From positions 1 through 36,674 of the forward strand of contig JAOADG010000025.1 of NCBI GenBank assembly GCA_026417415.1: a DNA stretch of 36,674 nt. The letters are read 5' to 3'. How positions within the stretch are numbered: the first letter of the stretch is position 1; each line of letters opens with the position of its first letter. Position numbers and translations under genes: made by a program. Below, piece by piece: positions 15,901 through 22,715 of this stretch. The notes beneath the pieces were generated by a model that was not told the origin of the DNA, did no database searches, and worked only from the letters and a program-made list of their open reading frames with translations. The stretch comes from a bacterium (GTDB lineage Bacteria; Electryoneota; JAOADG01).

Positions 15901-17514
15901 AATCGTCCTGATACCATTCGTTGGATTGCAAACTTTACAGGATTGGTGCAGATCCAACTGGCAAGGTATGGATTGTCCAACCCATCTAGAGAGTTAATTA
16001 CCAATAGTGCAGTAGCCCAACAAGGGTATTTTGTTTGGAATCCCACAGGTCCGGCGTCCAACAACTGTTACATCATTATTACCGATCCACTTACAGCCGT
16101 TTCCGATCAATCGGATAATAGTTTTAACATTGTCACCAGCAGTTTAACGTTGTTAAAACCCGTTGGTGGTGAAGTATTTTTAATAGGTGTACCGGATACA
16201 ATCCGATGGTCTGCAGCAAATGTGATGGGCAATGCTTCCATTTCAATACAACGGATACCTTTTGCTACGTGGATTAGTTTAGGTTCTGTCAATGCAACGT
16301 TATCAAATGAATTCCTTTGGGTACCCACTGGACCACCGACCAACACTGCTCGTGTACGGGTTTCTTCATTGGAAACTCAGGCCGTGGCAGATTCTAGCCC
16401 AGCATTTTTCTCAATACAATACTTCCAATGGGGAACATCCCCATTTCGCATTAAGAATACGAACACAAATCCACAAGCATCATGGCAGCCGCCTATTCCG
16501 TACGATCCCCAGACCAACGGGTTACCGCCGCTTTCCATTGTGTTCCCATCTCAAACGGGTACTCGAACCAATCCAGATTCAGTGACTGTCTCCTATCGTC
16601 CTTTTGGGCCTGCAGACGATGAAGTTTTGCCTTCCGAGACCATCAATCGTATATGGACCATAACACCCAGTTCCCAGAACTTCCAAGGTGCTACCCTTAC
16701 TTTACGGTTTACCTCTTCGGATTTACCCTCAACCATTCCTGATCCTATCAATGCTAATCCATCGTTGGGTGGGATTATGTCCGAAGATGGCGGGACGACG
16801 TGGATCTTTGTCCCCGGTGGGTCAGTAGATAATGATACCGCTGCCAATACCTACAAGATGACCATTCACAACGTGAATCAATTCTCGGATTGGGCAATTA
16901 CAAATCATGGGATAAGACCAAGATTTTCCACTTACAATACCTCAGATACTCTATACCTTGGTGATACCGCAACTTTCCGTTGGTCCAGAGACATTCTGGG
17001 AGGAAGTGTAACCATTCAAATCAATCGTAATTATCCTTTAGGAACATGGGAAACCATTCTTTCCAATACGGATAACGATTCCATTGAGAATTGGGTGGTT
17101 AGCGGTTCTGAAGCAGTTAATGTTCGCTTCCGTATCTATTCCAATTGGTTTAATGCGGATGGTGATACCACCGATGCCAATGTGGTGATTATGTATAAAG
17201 TTCCTAAAGCACCTAACAATTTTGTAGTAGTCCGTAACGGAAGTTCAATGAATTTGACTTGGTCTAAAGTGGATTCCAGTGTTTATGGTGAACGAATGAA
17301 CATTGATGGATATAAATTGTACTATATGGACATCTTCTCTTATTCAGGGATATGGACGTTACTAACGACCATTACCGATGCTGCGGATACTACGCATACC
17401 GACGTCAATATCTTAAATACCAATACAACGCGATATTATATGATCAAAGCGTATGTAGGGGGTACCACTTCGTCATCCAGTTACCCAATCTACATAAGGA
17501 GACGTGAAGAATAG
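9979..17514 (+). CDS. giant secreted subtilisin-like (S8) protease with multi-domain Ig-like stalk
   Basis: 2511 residues from the ATG at 9979, chosen because GGAG lies 6 bases upstream; an in-frame GTG at 9937 has none. A signal peptide ends near AFAQ (residue 36). The S8 domain (about 160-500) has Asp189 in TIDTGVE, His273 in GHGTHV and Ser439 in GTSMATP. Then come a PNGGE Ig-like repeat (about 503), two tandem [MAM/choice-of-anchor-J-like + PNGGE] modules (about 595-1100), a P-proprotein-convertase-like domain (about 1103-1240), a carboxypeptidase-regulatory-like domain (1243-1313), PNGGE repeats (1483 to about 2150), a unique domain, one degenerate repeat (about 2313) and a fibronectin-III-like end (2408-2511). 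No T9SS sorting domain is seen at the C-terminus. The role is probably extracellular protein breakdown or adhesion. Confidence 0.93.
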   Translation: MCAPIVSDRLTCKVRFLFLWLMLILLGFSTPSAFAQVEFYSQDRVWLMLNDSFWQTAIKEKDGSIRYPTGDAVLDRVMQQVSANRLEPMFTHDPISLKNPTFYENRLHLHYKILWNYPQQKFDPYQLVSQLKSSAAVNETDVIYLKHTTLTPNDWGLSGRNMWFLDSIKARSAWDNQQGNSSILAVTIDTGVEYNHEDLYPNIRTNPLEDVNGDGRFTSADNNGNDADGNGFVDDVIGWDFVSHSYTEIPGASAATGEDYGPRDNTPYDVHGHGTHVMGSIAARTNNSIGVPAASFNVQTLAIRAGFAYIYSGQLRGSGYDDDFIAAIQYAVNRGARIISISFGGGGSSSAYQDAVNYARSNNCLVFAAAGNDNSSTVSYPAGYNGVLAIAALTTGNVKASFSNYGSWVDLSAPGTSIWSTMVVNTYNPNPYVAWDGTSMATPTAASVGALVLSGNPSLTDDQLETILLTTATSVNAQNPSYVNQLGSGIVNAQAAVATLRPVNVVYPNGGETLTINSGVTIQWTYQPSVTNVRIELNRNYPSGTWETIVASTPSNGSYSWNVTAPTTTNARIRIVNTANSSQADTSNANFSIINAPTSLAEFFEGTFPNTGWSNLGRWEQYLYSSNRSVRLNYYSLSDLGSTDTLLAPILNLAGQTGLQLRFSTSYVNYSSYNDSLFVLARIGNGAWTSLWRQGGAQLTNRPSGREPTAWRSNQIVIPSQFFVSGVQFAFVGYNGYGDNLYLDSVQTIFTPSTITVQTPNGGENWGIGTTQNITWTSTNITGNVAIELNRNFPSSNWETLYSSTANDGVEPWNVTGPITTTARIRIRTVSMSPEISDTSNASFSILNLPTTLAEYFEGTFPNTGWNNLGRWAQYLYNNNRSARLNYYSLTNIGSTDTLLTPVLNLFNQSSLQLIFSTSYVNYSSYNDSLFVLARVGNGAWTSLWRQGGAQLTNRPSGREPTAWRRNQFNIPSQFLVSGVQFAFVGYNGYGDNLYLDSVLTAQTIPEITVLSPNGGEIWPINTNQTITWSSQNIVGNVAIDLNRNYPTGTWETIIPNTANDGSETWNVTEPITAFARIRVRTIAMSPEVSDLSNNHFTITTAPQIFNSTSVPVAINDNSTAYAYINIPNNLIITDVNCLININHTFVGDLEIRLISPQNTNVLLVDNRGGSGDNFTQTLFDDEASTPITSGSPPFTGSFRPEGLLSSFDGQNAQGQWALMVMDQATADVGTITQFTLQIVGVTTVSGTVTASVGGAPIDSVYITLGIFQTYSDVNGFYTLNVPAGQFTINATKLGWVPYSAPINATSSIVHNITLSSPFANVEPPTATTTIEVPDTAVFTVVLTNIGDAVMNWTAELFPSQGPGHTEVRYFPTENHGTLAKVLGPVGSIGAVTASATELHSYQLPLSQSPTDEIDTGSWDYTPASGTLPPAGQQVFTIRYIPQLGDPTSTQTANFKINWRADNQFTIVPLTVNVNATQQPGTIVFPNGGETVLISIPTNIQWTPNPNVTHVSIELNRNYPSGPWETIALEVANNGTYPWSPTPPEVNTARIRITDVNNPYRTVVSAGNFTIDTPEITSILRPNGGERFYIGVPDTIRWTANYMGLPVRIDLNRNYPGGAWTTLVSSAPNTGSYRWTPTGPGTTNARVRVRYASGVGIQKIADGNFTILQAQLNLTTHNTVDTLYVGDWDTLRWNFTEITGNVRLFANWNYPNGIWEEIGTGIPITQGQFPYLVSTAGQARFVVQSVLYPMIRDTTDATTVILPPRFLQIVTPNGGEVVYRNQPMTISWNANYHSTISLGFSPAGQQVDSLILIPGADNLPSTVGMNHFVWIPNRTTPNGMIYIVDHFRPIEDWSDAPFEVTDPILTVQYPNGGENLYVGVPVAVQVYSSIPMNIHLGFSAAGPNVDSVAYIYQNYSIGAGTTTLNWTPSRPTTQGRIYITSPQYGVFDWSNGNFNVIQNTIQVLRPNGGETFVVNRPDTIRWIANFTGLVQIQLARYGLSNPSRELITNSAVAQQGYFVWNPTGPASNNCYIIITDPLTAVSDQSDNSFNIVTSSLTLLKPVGGEVFLIGVPDTIRWSAANVMGNASISIQRIPFATWISLGSVNATLSNEFLWVPTGPPTNTARVRVSSLETQAVADSSPAFFSIQYFQWGTSPFRIKNTNTNPQASWQPPIPYDPQTNGLPPLSIVFPSQTGTRTNPDSVTVSYRPFGPADDEVLPSETINRIWTITPSSQNFQGATLTLRFTSSDLPSTIPDPINANPSLGGIMSEDGGTTWIFVPGGSVDNDTAANTYKMTIHNVNQFSDWAITNHGIRPRFSTYNTSDTLYLGDTATFRWSRDILGGSVTIQINRNYPLGTWETILSNTDNDSIENWVVSGSEAVNVRFRIYSNWFNADGDTTDANVVIMYKVPKAPNNFVVVRNGSSMNLTWSKVDSSVYGERMNIDGYKLYYMDIFSYSGIWTLLTTITDAADTTHTDVNILNTNTTRYYMIKAYVGGTTSSSSYPIYIRRREE
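11761..13278 (+). repeat. two tandem 759-bp modules inside the subtilase gene
   Basis: Copy 1 is 11761-12519 and copy 2 is 12520-13278, each exactly 253 codons: one MAM/choice-of-anchor-J-like domain plus one PNGGE Ig-like domain. For example GTFPNTGW occurs at the same offset in both. The protein is nearly identical in stretches (YNDSLFVLAR, GNGAWTSLWRQGG, LTNRPSGREPTAWR) while many third codon positions differ. Confidence 0.85.
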
Positions 17515-17535
17515 TGTTTTTATTCCATAGAATCG

Positions 17536-17570
17536 AAAAGGCAAGTTACGAGGTGACTTGCCTTTTGATT
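17536..17570 (+). terminator. Rho-independent terminator of the subtilase gene
   Basis: A 14-bp stem (17536-17549 with 17553-17566, one G-T pair, core GGCAAGTTAC/GTGACTTGCC) with a GAG loop, ending in TTTT and a further T-rich tract. It starts 21 bases past the stop. Confidence 0.9.
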
Positions 17571-17629
17571 TTGTTTATTCCAACGAAAACCTAAAAGAAC
17601 TATTTGAAGAATAAAAAAGGACTATTTCA

Positions 17630-18112
17630 ATGAACCAAATGGCACTTACACTTCAAAAAGGATTAGAAAAAAGCAATCTCTTTCTAAAATTTTTTACAAC
17701 TGGTCTTGAAGGTCCTGATTGGACACGGGAATTGGAAGGATTTCCGAATAGTGCACTTTGGACCTTAGGACATATCGCTTACTCACGGGCATATTTTTAT
17801 GAACTTTTAAGTGGTAAAAAAATCTATCAGGATGCTTGGAAGTCGTGGTTTGAATATGGTTCCCCGCATACAACTGTTGAACAACTTCCACCACTACAAG
17901 AGTGTTGGACTCTTGCTCAGATAGGATTTGACCATCTAATCGATTTCTTGTCCAACGTTTCTGAAGAAGATTTATTGTCGGCTCCGTACATTGCATCAAG
18001 CAGTTTTGCTACGAAATTGGATCTATTCATTCATTTGACACATCATGAAGCGCATCATACGGGCTCTCTTTCCATGATGCGACGAGTTATGGGAAAAGAG
18101 AAGTTGGTGTAA
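17630..18112 (+). CDS. DinB-like four-helix-bundle protein
   Basis: A 160-residue protein of the DinB/YfiT-like superfamily: putative metal-dependent enzymes or thiol transferases forming a four-helix bundle. The three-His metal site is suggested by LGHIAY near residue 47 and by HLTHHEAHHTG near 138-148. The motif order and length fit the family. AAGGA lies 8 bases before the ATG. The strong terminator upstream separates it from the subtilase. The substrate is unknown and the downstream DUF4159 gene gives no clear hint. Confidence 0.85.
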   Translation: MNQMALTLQKGLEKSNLFLKFFTTGLEGPDWTRELEGFPNSALWTLGHIAYSRAYFYELLSGKKIYQDAWKSWFEYGSPHTTVEQLPPLQECWTLAQIGFDHLIDFLSNVSEEDLLSAPYIASSSFATKLDLFIHLTHHEAHHTGSLSMMRRVMGKEKLV

Positions 18113-18165
18113 TTTAAGTACCATTCATTCCATTCGGTTATTGAAACTATTCGTATATTCTATCT

Positions 18166-18864
18166 ATGAAACGAATTATCGTTGGGTTCCTTTTGGGTCT
18201 ATCTACATTGAGTTGGAGTCAATTTCCTATTCAAAATGTGCCTAAAAGAGAAATTGAACCGTACACAGGTAAATTTCAAATTGCACGCTTGCACTACAAT
18301 GGGGGTGGAGATTGGTATGCCGATCCATCCTCATTGCCTAATCTTCTTCAATTTGCAAAGAATGCTATTGGTTTGGATGCAGAGCCACGTGAAGCGGTAG
18401 TGAAACTTACTTCAGTTGATCTCTGGCGTTATCGCTATCTTTATATCACAGGCCACGGCAACATCAGTTTTACCGATGAAGAAGCACGTACCTTGCGCGA
18501 CTGGTTAGAAGCAGGTGGATTTTTACATGCGGATGATTGTTATGGAATGGATGCAAGTTTTCGTCGGGAGATGAAAAAAGTTTTTCCCGATCAAGAACTT
18601 CGTGAAGTCCCTGCTTCCCATCCAATTTACCAAAAACCATTCCCTTTTCCGGACGGTAGGCCACCTAAAGTACACGAACATGATGGCAAACCTGCCCAGG
18701 GTTTTGGGTATTGGATCGGTAATCGTTTAGCAGTGTATTACTCTTACCAGTCCGATTTAGGTGATGGTTGGGAAGATGCGGATGTACACAAAGACCCTGA
18801 GCCGATCAGGCAACTGGCTTTGAAAATGGGTACCAACCTACTTTTCTATGCACTTACAAATTAA
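18166..18864 (+). CDS. secreted DUF4159 domain protein
   Basis: A 232-residue protein with a short signal peptide (residues 1 to about 19, ending SWSQ) and a complete DUF4159 domain. Motifs are RLHYNGGGDWYADPSSLPN, YITGHGN, GGFLHADDCYGMD, HEHDGK, GFGYW and SDLGDGWEDADVH. The fold is thought to be related to glutamine-amidotransferase-like domains (GHGN, DDCYG), but the function is not established to my knowledge. No SD precedes the ATG; TATATT lies only 7 bases upstream, so a leaderless or unusual start is possible. It sits 53 bases after the DinB-like gene. Confidence 0.9.
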   Translation: MKRIIVGFLLGLSTLSWSQFPIQNVPKREIEPYTGKFQIARLHYNGGGDWYADPSSLPNLLQFAKNAIGLDAEPREAVVKLTSVDLWRYRYLYITGHGNISFTDEEARTLRDWLEAGGFLHADDCYGMDASFRREMKKVFPDQELREVPASHPIYQKPFPFPDGRPPKVHEHDGKPAQGFGYWIGNRLAVYYSYQSDLGDGWEDADVHKDPEPIRQLALKMGTNLLFYALTN

Positions 18865-18919
18865 AAAAGAAGCCATTTATTTGCTATAACTTAGTGGATT
18901 GATTACATTTCGTTTTGAA

Positions 18920-19816
18920 ATGAAACATGTGGTGGTTGCTCAGAAAAATGCGTGGATTGTACTGCTTAGACCTCACCAATGGTTCAAAAATCTGCTCGTA
19001 TTTGCGGCACTTCTATTTTCTCAGCATTACGTTTATCCTTCGGATTGGCTGGCTACCCTTTTAACGTTTATTGCATTTTGCTTGGCTTCCAGTAGCATTT
19101 ACATCTTCAACGATTGGGTGGATCGAACCTCGGATCAACAACATCCCACGAAAAAACATAGACCTCTTGCAAGTGGCGTAATTCCAGTCATCCAAGCCGT
19201 GTTTCTGGCAATTCTATTGATGTTGATAAGTTTAGGGCTTGGTTTCTTTGTGAATCTGAAGGTTGTGTTGGTGCTGTTGGGTTATATCGGTTTAATGATT
19301 TTCTATACACTTTTCTTCAAACATGTGCTACTATTGGATTTGATCGTCCTGTCCGTTGGAATCATCTTACGTGCTATGATAGGTGCAATTGCTATCTCTG
19401 TAACCATATCCCATTGGTTGTTGGTATGTATGTTTTTCCTTGCGATGATGTTGGTCTGTGCGAAACGTCGCAGTGAAATTCAGTTGTTGAACAACATTCC
19501 ATTTGAACCGCGTACTAGTTTACTTGCAACTCCTGCAATGACCATTTGGGATATGTGGGGAATTGGTTTTGGAATCATCACCATGCTTGCTTATGCACTG
19601 TACACTGTGGATAGCCAAACCATAGAAAAGGTGGGCTCTATCGGAATGATTTATACTTTGCCTATGGTAATTTTGGGAATACTAAGGTTTCAATATCTAG
19701 TATTCACACAAAATGAAGGAGAGGATACTGCTAAAACCATACTTAAAGATCCCTTTTTGATGCTGGTCATAGCAATTTGGCTATTGATTTCGTATTTAGT
19801 GATTGCATTTCAATAA
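18920..19816 (+). CDS. UbiA-superfamily prenyltransferase, decaprenyl-phosphate phosphoribosyltransferase-like
   Basis: A multi-spanning membrane protein of about 298 residues. LRPHQWFKN at the N-terminus and the Asp-rich motif starting NDWVDRTSD at residue 64 and continuing HPTKKHRPLASG are the signature of 5-phosphoribosyl-1-phosphate:polyprenyl-phosphate transferase (Rv3806c type), rather than quinone or heme O prenyltransferases. A second motif AKRRSEIQLL is also present. The enzyme transfers phosphoribose to a polyprenyl phosphate. The next two genes encode DprE1- and DprE2-like proteins, which act on that product. The start is uncertain: ATG at 18920 and TTG at 18899 both lack a good SD. 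The DprE1-like gene follows after 7 bases. Confidence 0.85.
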   Translation: MKHVVVAQKNAWIVLLRPHQWFKNLLVFAALLFSQHYVYPSDWLATLLTFIAFCLASSSIYIFNDWVDRTSDQQHPTKKHRPLASGVIPVIQAVFLAILLMLISLGLGFFVNLKVVLVLLGYIGLMIFYTLFFKHVLLLDLIVLSVGIILRAMIGAIAISVTISHWLLVCMFFLAMMLVCAKRRSEIQLLNNIPFEPRTSLLATPAMTIWDMWGIGFGIITMLAYALYTVDSQTIEKVGSIGMIYTLPMVILGILRFQYLVFTQNEGEDTAKTILKDPFLMLVIAIWLLISYLVIAFQ

Positions 19817-19823
19817 AAGGATA

Positions 19824-21206
19824 ATGGTGAAAATAGTCCATCAATTGTTAAGCGGATGGGGGCGTGTTAATCCGAGAGATAGCAGAGTGTGTTATCCAAC
19901 GACCCCCTTTGAGATTGAAAAGGTTCTGGGTGGAACCAATGAACCCATCATTGCACGCGGATTAGGGCGAAGTTATGGAGATGCAGCAGTTTCTGATGCC
20001 ATTACCGTCAATCTATCTACCTTCAATTTTTTTCAAAGTTGGAATCCACAACATGGTATTATTCGAGTAAGCGCAGGGACGTCGTTAAAACAAATTTTGG
20101 ATTTTGTGGTCCCACAAGGGTGGTTTTTACCTGTTACACCGGGCACACAGTACTGTACCGTAGGGGGCTGTGTGGCTGCGGATGTTCATGGAAAAAATCA
20201 TCATATCCAAGGATCTTTTTCAAAATTCGTACATTCTTTTGATTTGATGTGTAGTGGTGGGTCCCTTTTAACCTGCAATCTCCAAACCAATTCTGATCTA
20301 TTCTTTGCTACCCTCGGAGGAATGGGTCTTACGGGAGTGATTGTATGGGTAGAGTTGCAACTAACGCCAGTCCAAACCATTTACATAACCGAACGTAAAA
20401 GGCGTATTCAATCTTGGGAAGAGTGCATTGAAGCATTCCAAGAAGATAATCCCAACGAACCTTATGCTGTCGCTTGGGTGGATGCTACTACAAGTATTGG
20501 TAAAGGGGAGTTATGGTACGGAAGACACACCAATGAAGATGAGTTACCGAAATTGGTGAAACCGTATCCCAAGAAAAAATCAAAAGAGCCGTGGACAGTA
20601 CCCAATCTATTTCAAAATTCCCTTGTTAACCGTCGTACCATAACACTTTTTAATCGTTTGAAGTATCTAAATTCTCCCAAACGGTCTCAAACAACTGTTG
20701 TTCCTTATTGGGAGTTTTTTTACCCGTTAGATCGGTTGTTGGAATGGAACCGATTGTATGGAAAAAGTGGTTTTATTCAATACCAATATGTTGTTCCTTT
20801 TGAAACGAACCCCACTTTTCATCGCCAGATCGTTGAATTGTGTTTACAAAATGGACAAATTCCGTCACTTGCAGTATTTAAACGAATGGGAAAGGGGATC
20901 CAAGAAGAACTCCCTACCTACGATCATTCCTTAAAATACCTACCCACGTTATCATTTCCGAAACAAGGGTGGACCTTAGCGCTTGATTTTCCGATGACAA
21001 ACGGTTTACTTCCACTTTTATCGCGTTTGGATCAGATGGTCATAGAAGCTGGAGGACGGGTCTATCTGGCGAAAGATGTACGATTAAGTCCCGAAACCTT
21101 TAGAAAGATGTACCCTGAGTTGTCCATCTGGAAAAACGTTTGTAGAAAGTACAATGATGAAATACGGTTTCAATCCAGTTTATCAAAAAGGTTACAAATA
21201 TGCTGA
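19824..21206 (+). CDS. FAD-dependent decaprenylphosphoryl-ribose 2-oxidase-like (DprE1-like)
   Basis: A 460-residue flavoprotein of the VAO/PCMH oxidase family; mycobacterial DprE1 is about the same length. FAD-binding motifs are RGLGRSYGD (45-53), PVTPGTQYCTVGG and HGKNHH (His122), with FFATLGGMGLTG after it. The C-terminal substrate domain ends with YLAKDVRLSPETFRKMYP, whose Lys417 matches the catalytic Lys of DprE1. The position of the benzothiazinone-reactive Cys387 is Ala386 here (GWTLALDFP), by comparison from memory. The reaction would be oxidation of polyprenyl-phospho-ribose at C2. Start choice: ATG at 19824 (or GTG at 19827) with AAAGGA just upstream; an upstream ATG at 19803 has no SD and overlaps the UbiA gene. 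Confidence 0.88.
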   Translation: MVKIVHQLLSGWGRVNPRDSRVCYPTTPFEIEKVLGGTNEPIIARGLGRSYGDAAVSDAITVNLSTFNFFQSWNPQHGIIRVSAGTSLKQILDFVVPQGWFLPVTPGTQYCTVGGCVAADVHGKNHHIQGSFSKFVHSFDLMCSGGSLLTCNLQTNSDLFFATLGGMGLTGVIVWVELQLTPVQTIYITERKRRIQSWEECIEAFQEDNPNEPYAVAWVDATTSIGKGELWYGRHTNEDELPKLVKPYPKKKSKEPWTVPNLFQNSLVNRRTITLFNRLKYLNSPKRSQTTVVPYWEFFYPLDRLLEWNRLYGKSGFIQYQYVVPFETNPTFHRQIVELCLQNGQIPSLAVFKRMGKGIQEELPTYDHSLKYLPTLSFPKQGWTLALDFPMTNGLLPLLSRLDQMVIEAGGRVYLAKDVRLSPETFRKMYPELSIWKNVCRKYNDEIRFQSSLSKRLQIC

Positions 21207-21940
21207 TCAAACAGTGGATACTAATTGGGGCGACTTCCGATATCGCGAAAGCATTGATCCAATACAACGAATTTGAACCCCATGCCTTAATGCTTTGTGC
21301 AAAAAATTCAGCCTTGCTCTCTCAAATGGTGGATGATCTAAAAGTTCGTAAACCACAGGTTCAAACCAACCCCATTACCATTGATTTAAGCCAAATAGAA
21401 AAGGTGAATTGGCTAGCGTCGGTAATTCAAAAAACGTTTACGGAACCCTATGGAATAATCTATTTTGCTGGAATTTTAGACGATGATGAAACTGCTTCAA
21501 AAGAGAAAATCATTGCCATGAACCATGTCAATTTCCTTTTTCCGATGCTCCTTTTCGAAGAAATTTTTAAGAACCCATCTGAAACAAAATGTCAATCCAT
21601 TGTAGTAGTAGGAAGCGTTGCTGGTGATCGTGGACGTGCAAAAAATTATCGCTATGGAGCCACCAAGGCCGCCATTGATACTTATTTATCAGGGTTACGT
21701 CAACGATTATTCAATTTTGGGATTCACGTCTTGACCGTGAAACCGGGATTTGTTAAAACCAAAATGATCCAACATCTCACCAAAACACCCCTTGCAGCAA
21801 CACCAGAACGTGTGGCAAAAGACATTTGGAAAGCCATTCAAAAGCGTAAGATGGTGATTTATACCCCATGGTTTATGCGGTGGATACTGTTCATTTTACG
21901 CCATTTACCGGAAAAATGGTTTTTGAAAATCAAATTTTAA
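21200..21940 (+). CDS. short-chain dehydrogenase, DprE2-like
   Basis: A 246-residue SDR enzyme. N-terminal GATSDIA is the NAD(P)-binding motif, the catalytic Ser is in VVGSVAGDRGR, and the Tyr/Lys pair is in YRYGATKAA, followed by VKPGFVKTKM. The GDRGR and NYRYG signature is that of DprE2, which reduces the 2-keto intermediate to polyprenyl-phospho-arabinofuranose. It overlaps the DprE1-like gene by 7 bases, supporting a two-step epimerase. The C-terminal end is hydrophobic and basic, perhaps a membrane-contacting tail. Substrate specificity is inferred from context. Confidence 0.88.
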   Translation: MLIKQWILIGATSDIAKALIQYNEFEPHALMLCAKNSALLSQMVDDLKVRKPQVQTNPITIDLSQIEKVNWLASVIQKTFTEPYGIIYFAGILDDDETASKEKIIAMNHVNFLFPMLLFEEIFKNPSETKCQSIVVVGSVAGDRGRAKNYRYGATKAAIDTYLSGLRQRLFNFGIHVLTVKPGFVKTKMIQHLTKTPLAATPERVAKDIWKAIQKRKMVIYTPWFMRWILFILRHLPEKWFLKIKF

Positions 21941-21974
21941 TGGTATAAAGTTAGCAAGCCCGTCAACCGTACCG

Positions 21975-22715
21975 CTATTTTTCTACCTTAATCAATGTAA
22001 ACCAAGCATATCTCTGGAACAGAAGAGATTGTAAAATCTTCTGATCCATTCGTTCAAACCATGGTAGAAATGTGGGTTGTACACGTTTTGGAAAAAAAGC
22101 AAGATACGGGGTGATAATGCTGTAAAAGGTTGTTTCCATTTTTGGAAAATGGGATTGGATAAACTGAAGGTCTTTCATTAGCAATGGATGTTCGTCTGCA
22201 CTTCGCAATTTGGGGGTAATCTTTCGAAACAAATTGATCAAAGGGTTGTGTCCTAAGGGTTCTGCAAAAATTCCTATTCCGTTGGGTTTTAACACACGTT
22301 TGATTTCACTGATGGACTTTTCTAAATCTAAGTGATGAAGAATCCCAGCACCAATCACCACATCAAACGATTGGTCTGCAAAGTTTAATGCTTCAGCATT
22401 CATTTCTAAAAAGGTTGTTTTATGTCCTATTTGTAGTTCGTTGGCTTTTTGAATAGATAACTGAATAGCAACCTGCGAGATGTCAATGGCAGTAAAATGT
22501 TTCGTAAGATGGGCAAAATACAAAGCACGACTTAAAGCACCGCAACCATACTCTAATACTTCTCGATTAGGAAAATACTTGCGTGCATAATCATCATAGG
22601 ATTGATGAAAACGGTGATGTACAGCATAGAACCGTGTTAATACTCGTCGGGGATCGTTAAGAAAGCGTTGGTCGTGAAACGATTTTTCTCGAGTAACCTG
22701 TTCCGAAACCACCAT
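21975..22715 (-). CDS. class I SAM-dependent methyltransferase
   Basis: A 246-residue methyltransferase. Motif I is VLEYGCGALSRAL (near residue 50-62), with AIDIS after it; then FDVVIGAGILHHL and RVLKPNGIGIFAEPLG. These match the UbiE/small-molecule type rather than DNA or RNA methyltransferases. The region after residue 170 (FRKITPKLRSADEHP) is not diagnostic. Its ATG shares a base with the stop of the SPOR gene (TAATG), so it is translated as the last gene of the miaB-lapAB run. It converges with the DprE2-like gene. The substrate is unknown; lipid or glycan methylation is only a guess from context. Confidence 0.85.
   Translation of the reverse strand: MVVSEQVTREKSFHDQRFLNDPRRVLTRFYAVHHRFHQSYDDYARKYFPNREVLEYGCGALSRALYFAHLTKHFTAIDISQVAIQLSIQKANELQIGHKTTFLEMNAEALNFADQSFDVVIGAGILHHLDLEKSISEIKRVLKPNGIGIFAEPLGHNPLINLFRKITPKLRSADEHPLLMKDLQFIQSHFPKMETTFYSIITPYLAFFPKRVQPTFLPWFERMDQKILQSLLFQRYAWFTLIKVEK

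Noticed and set aside
11490-16160. Repeats as a possible CRISPR array
   Set aside because: They are protein-domain repeats of about 90-250 codons in one continuous frame, not short direct repeats with spacers.
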